Part shown: positions 26,584 through 34,805 of the stretch, in pieces | Layout: each line of letters opens with the position of its first letter | Numbering within the stretch: position 1 is the first letter of the stretch | Source of the DNA: Lactobacillaceae bacterium | GTDB taxonomy: Bacteria; Bacillota; Bacilli; Lactobacillales; Lactobacillaceae | Length of the DNA stretch: 61,645 bases | Direction: 5' to 3' | NCBI GenBank assembly: GCA_031289015.1 | Contig: JAITQG010000040.1 | Span: 1 to 61,645 of the forward strand | Translations under genes and position numbers: made by a program | The notes under the pieces: generated by a model | Databases searched by the model: none | What the model saw: the letters and a program-made list of their open reading frames with translations, nothing else | What the model was told of the DNA's origin: nothing

Positions 26584-27807
26584 ATGACGCTAATGTTAGC
26601 TAAATTAAATGCCATGGATACGTGGCGGCGAAATCTTTACGTATTATGGTTTGGTGTCTTTATGACCGGTATTGGCTTTAGTGAAGTCATGCCGTTTTTG
26701 TCATTGTATGTCGACACGCTGGGCCATTTTTCTAAAAATCAATTAACGCTATATAGTGGCATGGCCTTTATGATGAGTTTCTTGGTCCAAATTTTCGTGT
26801 CACCATTATGGGGCAAGTTGGCTGACTCCAAGGGCCGTAAATTGATGCTAATTCGCGCGGCATTGGGGATGGCGGTGGCATTTGGCTTGATGGGCTTTGT
26901 TACTAACGTCTGGGAGTTGATCGCATTACGGGCCTTGCAGGGCTTCTTTGGTGGCTTCGTGTCAAATGCGAATGCCATGATCGCCTCACAAACCCCTAAA
27001 GAGCATTCTGGTTATGCGTTGGGCGTCTTGGTCACTGGGATCACGGCGGGAAACTTGCTTGGGCCGTTTGTCGGTGGCGTGTTGGCGTCAATCGTGAGCT
27101 ACCGGATGGCGTTTTTCATCACGAGTGGCATCTTATTGTTGGTCTTAATCCTAGTCATTTGGCTAGTCAAAGAAGAGTTCACCCCAATTGCACGTGGCAA
27201 GGCACTAAAAGCTAAGGAAGTCATTGAAAAGTTGCCGTATGCTCGTGTAACACTTGGTTTGTTCATCACAACCATGATTGTGATGACGGTAAACACTTCA
27301 ATCAGCCCAATTGTGGCGCTGTTTGTGCGTGAGCTGAATCACGGCGCCGGTAATACGACCTTCTTAGCTGGCGTCATCGCGGCCATGCCAGGGATTGCCA
27401 CCGTGATTGCCGCTCCTAGATTTGGGCGCCTTGGTGATCACATTGGGACGCGCCGAATCATTATGTATGGCTTCATTTTGGCGTTTTGGGTATTTATCCC
27501 AACTAGTTTTGTTACCTCGGTCACGCAATTAGCGATTATGCGGTTCATGGTCGGGATTTCTGATGCGACCATGTTACCAGCCATTCAAACCTTGTTGACC
27601 AAAACGACACCGAAAGAAATCACGAGTCGTATCTTTGCGTACAACCAATCGTTCCAATCAATTGGGGCGGTCGCGGGTCCATTAATGGGAACCGTGGTCG
27701 CATCGTATATGGATTATCGCGGCATTTTCTTGGTTTCCGGTTTGCTCATTGCAGTGAACGCCGGCTTATTCATGTGGAATACGCGCGTGCTGAAAGACTT
27801 GAAGTAA
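26584..27807 (+). CDS. MFS drug/multidrug efflux transporter
   Basis: This 407-residue transporter has twelve predicted spans. Motif A is GKLADSKGRKLMLIRA near 80 and motif C-like is GVLVTGITAGNLLGPFVGG near 145, which place it in the drug:H+ antiporter-1 group near PmrA/NorA. The second half carries the repeated motif A (GRLGDHIGTRRIIMYG). The substrate cannot be read from sequence. Either ATG 26584 or ATG 26593 can be the start; AAAGAAAGAAG lies in front. Confidence 0.88.
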   Translation: MTLMLAKLNAMDTWRRNLYVLWFGVFMTGIGFSEVMPFLSLYVDTLGHFSKNQLTLYSGMAFMMSFLVQIFVSPLWGKLADSKGRKLMLIRAALGMAVAFGLMGFVTNVWELIALRALQGFFGGFVSNANAMIASQTPKEHSGYALGVLVTGITAGNLLGPFVGGVLASIVSYRMAFFITSGILLLVLILVIWLVKEEFTPIARGKALKAKEVIEKLPYARVTLGLFITTMIVMTVNTSISPIVALFVRELNHGAGNTTFLAGVIAAMPGIATVIAAPRFGRLGDHIGTRRIIMYGFILAFWVFIPTSFVTSVTQLAIMRFMVGISDATMLPAIQTLLTKTTPKEITSRIFAYNQSFQSIGAVAGPLMGTVVASYMDYRGIFLVSGLLIAVNAGLFMWNTRVLKDLK

Positions 27808-27813
27808 AGTTTT

Positions 27814-27845
27814 AAGGCATGCGAGTTTGTGTGCCTTTTTATTTT
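27814..27845 (+). terminator. Rho-independent terminator
   Basis: AAGGCA pairs with TGCCTT and is followed by a T-rich run, just after the MFS gene. Confidence 0.65.
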
Positions 27846-27963
27846 ACGCATGCGGTTTGATCCCAGTCTTTTAAAACGGACAAATTCAATGTTGTATGAT
27901 ATAATTTCTTTATTATATATTGATTTAAATAATTAGATTTATAGTTAAAAGGGGATAAATAAT

Positions 27964-28311
27964 ATGATAGATGCAACAAAAAAGTTTTGGGCAAACATTT
28001 TTAATTTTAGTGGTCGCGCAACCAGGGCCGATTTTTGGTGGGCCATTTTAGGTAATATTGTTTTAATGTTTATTGTAAGTATTGTGTTGGGGATTGTATT
28101 AAAGGGACAAGATAATGCAGTGACGTTGATTACTAAGATTATTACTGTGCTCTATAACATTGCAACGTTATCGATTGCTGTGCGCCGCTTGCATGATATT
28201 AATAAGTCTGGCTTCTTTTGGCTAATTGAGATGATACCGCTGGTTGGTTGGATTTTCGCATTGGTGTGGGATTTGACGCCAACCAAAAATGAAGGTAATC
28301 GTTGGGCATAA
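27964..28311 (+). CDS. DUF805 membrane protein
   Basis: This 115-residue protein has about three to four spans and the DUF805 signature. It contains FNFSGRATRADFWWA near residue 14, the central RRLHDINKSGFFWL near 76, and ends in WDLTPTKNEGNRWA, which is the usual PGxxGxNxYG-like tail. Members are widespread small inner-membrane proteins of unknown function. AAGGGGAT precedes the start and a terminator follows. Confidence 0.88.
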   Translation: MIDATKKFWANIFNFSGRATRADFWWAILGNIVLMFIVSIVLGIVLKGQDNAVTLITKIITVLYNIATLSIAVRRLHDINKSGFFWLIEMIPLVGWIFALVWDLTPTKNEGNRWA

Positions 28312-28320
28312 TTTTAACAA

Positions 28321-28351
28321 GTTTCGCATTCCGTGTGCGAAACTTTTTTTA
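28321..28351 (+). terminator. Rho-independent terminator
   Basis: GTTTCGCA pairs with TGCGAAAC and is followed by T7. Confidence 0.9.
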
Positions 28352-28498
28352 TTTGGTTATGGTCAAGGACCCAGTGATTGGAAAACCCAGGATTTTAGTA
28401 GATATAGTAAGATTAAGGTAATAGGTTTGGCGACCCAGTCACACTAATTAAACTGACTACTACCGTAATAACGCAGATAAATATTGGAGGAGCATAAT

Positions 28499-29446
28499 AT
28501 GAAAATTGGAATTGTTGGACCTGGTGGAATTGCCCATAAATTTGCTGAGGCAGTGGCCCAAGTGCCGGATGTGACGATTACCGCCGTGATGGCGCGCAAT
28601 CCAGCCCATGCCCAGACTTTTGTTGAACAATACAATATTCCAAACATTTATGATGAATTGGATGAATTTTTAAAAGTTGCTGATATTGACGCGGTTTATA
28701 TTGCCTTGATTAATCCACTGCATTTTCAAACAGCTAAACAAGCCATCTTGGCAGGCAAATCAGTATTGTGTGAAAAACCAATGAGTTTGCAAGCTGCTCA
28801 AGTCGCTGAATTGACAGCATTAGCCCGTGAAAAGCACGTTTTGCTAATGGAAGGTATCTGGACTTTGTTCTTGCCTTGTATCCAAAAAGCCAAGGCATGG
28901 ATCAAGGCGGGGCGGATAGGTAAGCTAAAATACATCAGTAGTAGTTTTTCATTTTATACTGACGTAGATGCACATAGTCGATTATTTGATAAAGCCAAAG
29001 GTGGCGGGGCGGCTTATGATGTGGGGATTTATTGTCTCGCATTTTCGCTATTTATGAGTGGTCAAGCAGTCAAAAAGTTTAGTTCAGCCACATACACTGG
29101 TAAAACTGGGGTTGATGAGATGGGAAGTGCCCTCATTGGCTTTGCTGATGACAGTTTTGCGGAGTGTAGTTTTGGTGTGCAAGCCAACATGGATCAAAGT
29201 GGCTGGATTTATGGAGAGCAAGGTAAAATTCAATTACCAGATTTTTGGCGCGCGACGACGGTTAAATTATTTAATCATGACGATCAGCTGGTGGATGAAT
29301 TTTCAGAAGCGCAAGACAATGGCTTTGTTTATGAAATAGCACAATTTAAACAAGCCAAGGCGCAAGGTGAAATTGAAGTTGAACCAGTTTTACATGCCTT
29401 GAGTTTAGAATGCGCAAAAATGTTAGATGCAATTGTGAGTGACTAA
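28499..29446 (+). CDS. Gfo/Idh/MocA-family oxidoreductase
   Basis: The 315-residue protein has a Rossmann N-terminus (IGIVGPGGIAHKFAEAV) and the catalytic EKP motif (LCEKPMSLQ, near residue 95). The C-terminal substrate domain contains GGGAAYDVGIYCL. It resembles the dimeric dihydrodiol/sugar dehydrogenase-like members of the family. Unlike the paralogue at 10891, it keeps the EKP lysine. GGAGGAGC precedes ATG 28499. The substrate is unknown. It ends 107 bases before the iteron array. Confidence 0.87.
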   Translation: MKIGIVGPGGIAHKFAEAVAQVPDVTITAVMARNPAHAQTFVEQYNIPNIYDELDEFLKVADIDAVYIALINPLHFQTAKQAILAGKSVLCEKPMSLQAAQVAELTALAREKHVLLMEGIWTLFLPCIQKAKAWIKAGRIGKLKYISSSFSFYTDVDAHSRLFDKAKGGGAAYDVGIYCLAFSLFMSGQAVKKFSSATYTGKTGVDEMGSALIGFADDSFAECSFGVQANMDQSGWIYGEQGKIQLPDFWRATTVKLFNHDDQLVDEFSEAQDNGFVYEIAQFKQAKAQGEIEVEPVLHALSLECAKMLDAIVSD

Positions 29447-29553
29447 AAAACATACATGTGGTTTTGGATTCCCTGCCTATTAATAATAATTATCTTTCAT
29501 AAAATTAAACAATTGAGGATCCAGAGCGATATGGCAGAACACAATTATTTGCC

Positions 29554-29726
29554 AAATAAACAATAAAACGATAAATAACGCGAAATAAACAAGAAAATGA
29601 TAAATTATGCGAAATAAACAAGAAAGTATAAAAAACGACCAAATAAACAAGAATGGACAGTTGCGGTGATAAATAAACAAAAATATGATAAAATATAGGA
29701 AATAAACAAGAAAGGTGGACGCATAT
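29554..29726 (+). repeat. Six iteron-like direct repeats, 29-bp period, before an AAA+ ATPase
   Basis: The ten-base core AAATAAACAA occurs exactly six times, at 29554, 29583, 29612, 29641, 29671 and 29700. The steps are 29, 29, 29, 30 and 29 bases. Parts of the spacer are also alike: GAAAATGATAAAT-type sequence follows several cores, so each unit is a degenerate 29-mer. The last unit contains the ribosome site (AAAGGTGG) of the ATPase gene, so a protein bound there would touch transcription or translation of that gene. On the - strand the cores read TTGTTTATTT. The pattern is like replication iterons or a cooperative operator. Confidence 0.93.
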
Positions 29727-30809
29727 ATGGAAAATCCGTTTACACCAACATTCGGTATTAAACCTGAAGAATTTGCAAGCAGACAAGGTGTGATGAACTT
29801 AATTCGCGAAGGTGTCGAATATCAAGATTATGAAGCACGGAAAATTTTGATTTCTGGAGTACGAGGATCTGGCAAGACCGTTATATTAAAAGACGTTGAA
29901 AAAGTTTTTAATGAAGACGTAGTGGTCTTTGCGACGGCTGGTGGATCAGATTTACTTAATCAGATTAAGGATGAATTGACTAGTAAGTATCAAATTACAT
30001 TTAATTTCTCTTTGTTAGGTAATTCGGCGTCAGTCCAAAAACAAACGCCAACCTCGACCAGTGGCTTGCTCAAAGCGTTTGCTAGCAAGGTGACGGCTAC
30101 TTTTCCGAAACGAAATTTTATTTTAACAATTGATGAAGTTAGTCATGACGATGACGAAGTGGTTAAATTGGTACAAGCTGTGCAATCCGTTGTGAGTGAT
30201 TATCCACAAATTATGCTCATTATGGCGGGGTTGCCTGAAAATGTTGATGGATTAGTCAATGGTAAACATACATCGTTTTTGCGCCGTTCTAAAATTAGAC
30301 GATTAGGTGCGCTTAATCCTGATAATTTCGCCAAAACATATGTGAAGTTATTTGCAGAGACCAATATTGCAATTTCGAGTGCAAATGCAAGTTTGCTGGC
30401 GAATTATTCTTATGGTTATCCATATGCGATTCAGTGGTTGGGATCTGAAGTGTGGAAACGGGCTAAGGTGTCAGGCAGAGTTACGCAAAATATGGTGGAA
30501 GGCGCTAATTTTGATTTAAAGGCAGTGATGTATGAAATCATTAAAGATTCGGTATTTCGCAATTCTGAGTTAGATACGCATTTTTTGTCAATTATGGCTC
30601 AATCACCAGAATATCCAATTGACGTCGGTTATATTGTGGAACAATTAGATCGTAAAGCTCAACAAATCCAAACATATAAGCAACGGTTATTGAATAAAGG
30701 CTTGATTCGAAATGCTGGGCATGGGCGCTTGGCGTTTATGATGCCGTACATGAAAGAGTATTTGAACAACCCAATTATTGATGATAATTTTGACGAATGG
30801 GATGAGTAA
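29727..30809 (+). CDS. AAA+ ATPase, Cdc6/ORC-like or archaeal-type, with winged-helix end
   Basis: This 360-residue protein has Walker A GVRGSGKT (residues 44-51), Walker B FILTIDE (131-137), sensor-1 region QIMLIMAGLP (161-170), an arginine-rich FLRRSKIRRLG block after it, and a lid. A C-terminal winged-helix-like part follows (IMAQSPEYPIDVGYIVEQLDR, then RLLNKGLI), with an acidic tail. This arrangement is that of Cdc6/ORC and ATPase_2/Arch_ATPase proteins, which often bind DNA. ATG 29727 follows AAAGGTGG inside the last iteron; GTG 29715 is in frame but overlaps that site. No partner gene is adjacent, so binding to its own repeats is the simplest guess. Confidence 0.82.
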   Translation: MENPFTPTFGIKPEEFASRQGVMNLIREGVEYQDYEARKILISGVRGSGKTVILKDVEKVFNEDVVVFATAGGSDLLNQIKDELTSKYQITFNFSLLGNSASVQKQTPTSTSGLLKAFASKVTATFPKRNFILTIDEVSHDDDEVVKLVQAVQSVVSDYPQIMLIMAGLPENVDGLVNGKHTSFLRRSKIRRLGALNPDNFAKTYVKLFAETNIAISSANASLLANYSYGYPYAIQWLGSEVWKRAKVSGRVTQNMVEGANFDLKAVMYEIIKDSVFRNSELDTHFLSIMAQSPEYPIDVGYIVEQLDRKAQQIQTYKQRLLNKGLIRNAGHGRLAFMMPYMKEYLNNPIIDDNFDEWDE

Positions 30810-30902
30810 GTTCGGTGGAGTGAGCTCCCTTTTTACCCATTAGTTGACCGACTTGATGCTATGCTTAATGCATAATTAATTGAGCTAAATGAGGTGGGTA
30901 CA

Positions 30903-31544
30903 ATGAAGATTGGTGTAATTGGGGCAACTGGTAATGCTGGGAGCGCTATGATAATTGAAGGTTATCAACGTGGACATGAGATGACAGCCATTGTGCGTAA
31001 TCCACAAAAGGCTGCGCAAATGTTTGGACCTGAAATCAAGGCCGTGGGCAAGGATGTATTTGATTTGTCGGTGGCTGATTTGGCCGGATTTGATGCGGTA
31101 ATTGATGCATATGCACCCCGGGACCATGTTGAAAACCACGTTAAATTTGCTGAACATTTGACAAGCTTATTGCAAGGTAGTAAAACACTAGGCTTGTTTA
31201 TTATTGGGTCTTCATCGCTTAAAATGGCTGATGGGACTACGATGAATGATCGCCTGGTTGGTCAAGAAGCCATGGCGCCATGGGTGCCTGTGGCTTTGGC
31301 ACAAGGTCGTGAGTTTGATTACTTACAAACGGTCAAAGATGCCAATTGGATTGCTTTTTCACCACAACAAGGCTTTATTCCAGGTGCTGCGATGGCAAAT
31401 GGCTATACAGTTGGCACTGATGAAATCATGAGCGATGGCAACGGTCAATCAATGTTAATGATGGGGGCTGCTGCTAAAGCAATTATGGATGAATTGGAAA
31501 CACCAACCCACATACAAAGCCGGTTTACAGCGGTTAATAATTAG
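30903..31544 (+). CDS. NAD(P)-binding epimerase/reductase-like protein
   Basis: This 213-residue protein of the atypical short-chain dehydrogenase group (NmrA/NAD(P)H-binding) starts with the dinucleotide motif IGVIGATGNAGSAM. The phosphate-recognising VRNPQKA follows at about residue 37. YAPRDHVENHVKFAEHL and the later IGSSSLKMADG agree with the YwnB/YhfK-like subfamily. It probably acts on small carbonyl or flavin-related substrates, but this is unknown. GAGGTGGG precedes ATG 30903. Confidence 0.85.
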   Translation: MKIGVIGATGNAGSAMIIEGYQRGHEMTAIVRNPQKAAQMFGPEIKAVGKDVFDLSVADLAGFDAVIDAYAPRDHVENHVKFAEHLTSLLQGSKTLGLFIIGSSSLKMADGTTMNDRLVGQEAMAPWVPVALAQGREFDYLQTVKDANWIAFSPQQGFIPGAAMANGYTVGTDEIMSDGNGQSMLMMGAAAKAIMDELETPTHIQSRFTAVNN

Positions 31545-31552
31545 GTTAACTA

Positions 31553-31608
31553 AATACCGACCCGCCCAAAAGTTGCCAAAACTTTTGGGCGGGTCGGTAT
31601 TTTTTTAA
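31553..31608. terminator. Strong bidirectional terminator
   Basis: A perfect 22-base-pair stem, AATACCGACCCGCCCAAAAG and its complement around GCCAA, is followed by T7. It is shared by the converging gene at 31605. Confidence 0.95.
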
Positions 31609-31964
31609 GCTTTGAGTTCGGTTTTGAAAAAAAGTACGAGGAGGACAACAATAATGATTAAAACTAGCACGATTATCCACCATGCGATATGGATTAGAGT
31701 TAGCAAAAGGAGCAATGAAACAAACAATAATGAGGCAATCGTGACGTACAAATCGGGTATCACGAACCATGTCAATGAAAATTTCGGGAACGTGTCAAAA
31801 TATTTTGAAAATAGAAATGACTGGATACTAAAAATTATTACACGGAGGGTAGCTGAGTTTGTAAAAAAATGGGCTAAAAGAACATATAACAAGAATAGCG
31901 GAATTAACAACCATAAATAGATTTGCTTCTTTTTCTTCTTATTATTTTTAATTGACTTTGACAT
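31605..31964 (-). CDS. Small membrane protein of unknown function, 119 residues
   Basis: A very basic N-terminus (MSKSIKNNKKKKKQ) is followed by about three to four membrane spans (LWLLIPLFLLYVLLAHFF; VTIASLLFVSLLLLLTLIHI; AWWIIVLVLIIIVVLLVLFF). The family was not recognised. AGAGGTGCTAA stands before ATG 31964 on the - strand. A + strand frame over the same bases has no such site and is taken as its shadow. The gene converges on the strong terminator at 31553. Confidence 0.72.
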   Translation of the reverse strand: MSKSIKNNKKKKKQIYLWLLIPLFLLYVLLAHFFTNSATLRVIIFSIQSFLFSKYFDTFPKFSLTWFVIPDLYVTIASLLFVSLLLLLTLIHIAWWIIVLVLIIIVVLLVLFFKTELKA

Positions 31965-32176
31965 TTAGCACCTCTTTTACTTTGTGGATCAAAATGATCT
32001 AGTGACATTGAAAGCATTCGAATGCTTACTAAGTGTATTATTCAAAAGGGCGGATGTATATTGATGGCTTGCTAACGTTTGGTTAAGACGATTACTGTAA
32101 TTTATCGATATTAATATTTGCATAGTTCTACTTGTTAATGTGTTGATTCGTGGCAGAAGTAAATCAACAAAATGTT

Positions 32177-32232
32177 TTATCGGCAAGAAAAAATGCTACG
32201 TTTAATGAATTGTGTGTATTTTTTGCCGATAA
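32177..32232. promoter_or_regulatory. Inverted repeat in the fic promoter region, possible operator
   Basis: TTATCGGCAA(G)AAAAAAT (32177-32194) and ATTTTTTGCCGATAA (32218-32232) form an inverted repeat around about 24 bases. It lies just before a TATACT -10-like hexamer (32239-32244). A third TATCGGCAAAAAA copy is inside the fic gene near 32393. The Fic protein carries an N-terminal helix-turn-helix, so self-control through this site is plausible. Confidence 0.5.
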
Positions 32233-32264
32233 GCAGGTATACTAACATAAAACGGAGGTGGATT

Positions 32265-33161
32265 ATGGATTACGAAACAGTTCGGGAAACAGCAAAAAGA
32301 TGGTCGGTTTCAGAGCGATCGGTCCGTAACTATGCAAATAATGGGCGGATTGATGGAGCCATCCTTAATGGGAAAACGTGGCAAATTCCAGTATCGGCAA
32401 AAAAGCCACCCCGCGTCAAAACAAATAAACATAATTCACGAAATCTCTTAGCCGTCTTACAAGATGAAAAATCAGCCAAAATAAAAGGCGGGATTTTTCA
32501 CAAGCTTCAAATTGAGATGACATATAACTCAAATCACATCGAGGGTAGCACCTTGACCAAAGAACAAACTCGTTATATTTTTGAAACCAATACCATTGGA
32601 GTTGAATCGGATAGTATCAATGTTGATGATATCGTGGAGACAGCTAATCATTTTACAGCGATTAATTACATCATTGAAAATGCGACTCAAAAATTAAGCC
32701 CAAAGCACATCAAAGAAGTTCATCGGCTATTAAAGAACGGAACAAGCGATTCACGAAAAGAATGGTTTCAGGTTGGTGACTACAAACTGTTGCCTAATGA
32801 GGTCGGTGGGAAGGAAACGACTGCTCCTGAAGACGTTGCTGCACAAATGAAAAAATTACTAACCGTGTACAATCTAAAAGATGCGCATACATTTGAGGAA
32901 ATTATCGCTTTTCATTATCAATTTGAAACGATTCATCCATTTCAGGATGGGAATGGCCGGGTTGGTCGTTTAATCATGTTCAAAGAATTACTTAAAAATG
33001 ATCTCCCACCATTTATCATCACAGATGAACTGAAATGGTTTTACTATCGTGGCTTGGCACAATGGACTGATCAACCTGGATATTTACTTGAAACGGCTCG
33101 GACCGCGCAAGACAAATTTAAACAAAAGCTTGCTTATTTCCGCATCGAATACCAAGACTAA
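32265..33161 (+). CDS. Fic family protein with N-terminal HTH and inhibitory motif
   Basis: This 298-residue protein has a MerR/excisionase-like helix-turn-helix at residues about 1-50 (AKRWSVSERSVRNYANNG). The Fic inhibitory motif S/TxxxE(G/N) follows as SNHIEG near residue 90. The Fic domain has the catalytic HPFQDGNGRVGR (His224). Fic enzymes transfer AMP or similar groups to target proteins. With the inhibitory helix N-terminal in the same chain, this is a self-restrained class II type. ACGGAGGTGG precedes ATG 32265; the longer upstream frame has no ribosome site. Its target is unknown. Confidence 0.9.
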   Translation: MDYETVRETAKRWSVSERSVRNYANNGRIDGAILNGKTWQIPVSAKKPPRVKTNKHNSRNLLAVLQDEKSAKIKGGIFHKLQIEMTYNSNHIEGSTLTKEQTRYIFETNTIGVESDSINVDDIVETANHFTAINYIIENATQKLSPKHIKEVHRLLKNGTSDSRKEWFQVGDYKLLPNEVGGKETTAPEDVAAQMKKLLTVYNLKDAHTFEEIIAFHYQFETIHPFQDGNGRVGRLIMFKELLKNDLPPFIITDELKWFYYRGLAQWTDQPGYLLETARTAQDKFKQKLAYFRIEYQD

Positions 33162-33268
33162 CCGATTTTTATAACAATTCAAAAATGAGATTTTACTTAA
33201 ATACAGCACGCAAAACCCTGTCATTCAGCATTCTAAAAATGAGTCAAGCAATAAGTGCTAATAAGGGG

Positions 33269-33299
33269 TTGCAACTTTTTGAAAAACAAGTATTATAAA
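33269..33299 (+). promoter_or_regulatory. Promoter of guaB leader
   Basis: A TTGCAA -35 (33269-33274) and a TATTAT -10 (33291-33296) with 16-base spacing lie about 40 bases ahead of the guanine riboswitch. The rest of 33162-33268 shows nothing clear. Confidence 0.5.
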
Positions 33300-33332
33300 T
33301 AACAATAACTTTCAAACGAGGTTATTCGGTTA

Positions 33333-33475
33333 TTGCAGATATAACTCGGAAAAATGGTCCGAATGTCTCTACCGCCCCCCTAAAGTGGCGACTATCCGCA
33401 AATTAAATTTGAACTTAAAACCTTCAAAGGCATTTGTGGACGGGAAGAGTCTGCAAATGCCTTTTAGCTTTCGTT
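33333..33475 (+). promoter_or_regulatory. Guanine-type purine riboswitch with terminator, upstream of guaB
   Basis: The aptamer spans 33333-33402. P1 is TTGCAGATA / TATCCGCAA, P2 is TCGGA / TCCGA with an AAAATGG loop, J2/3 is GTCTCTACC, and P3 is CGCC / GGCG with a CCCTAAAG-type loop. J3/1 is GACTAT with C at 33392, the base that pairs with guanine (adenine riboswitches have T). Downstream AAAGGCATTTG / CAAATGCCTTTT (33424-33466) is a terminator. High guanine should reduce guaB transcription. Confidence 0.93.
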
Positions 33476-33513
33476 TGTACAATAATATATAGAAGATATA
33501 GCGGAGGTTTTAA

Positions 33514-34680
<1,167 letters not shown>

Positions 34681-34694
34681 AATGAATAATTAAT

Positions 34695-34724
34695 GGCTGG
34701 AACAAAATTGTTCCAGCTTTTTTG
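34695..34724 (+). terminator. Rho-independent terminator
   Basis: GCTGGAACAA / TTGTTCCAGC is followed by a T6 run after guaB. Confidence 0.9.
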
Positions 34725-34742
34725 TTGACTCCTAATATATTT

Positions 34743-34787
34743 GATCATTAAAGAAGATTGTGATCTAATGATCTTGTATAGATTATA
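34743..34787 (+). promoter_or_regulatory. Promoter with overlapping inverted repeat before the DUF262 gene
   Basis: GATCATTA (34743-34750) and TAATGATC (34766-34773) are perfect inverted arms. They flank or overlap a TTGTGA -35-like hexamer (34758-34763), and GATTAT lies 17 bases on. The arrangement suits an operator, but no regulator gene is adjacent. Confidence 0.4.
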
Positions 34788-34805
34788 TTTATAAGGAGAA
34801 GCAAA

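Noticed and set aside
29554..29726. CRISPR array
   Set aside because: The invariant core is only ten bases and the spacers are about 19 bases and partly alike; no cas genes.
29480..29786. Minus-strand frames across the repeat array
   Set aside because: Their Leu/Phe/Ile-rich translations are only the reading of the TTGTTTATTT repeats; no ribosome site.
31612..31920. Plus-strand frame over the small membrane gene
   Set aside because: The opposite frame has a good ribosome site, a basic start and clear membrane spans.
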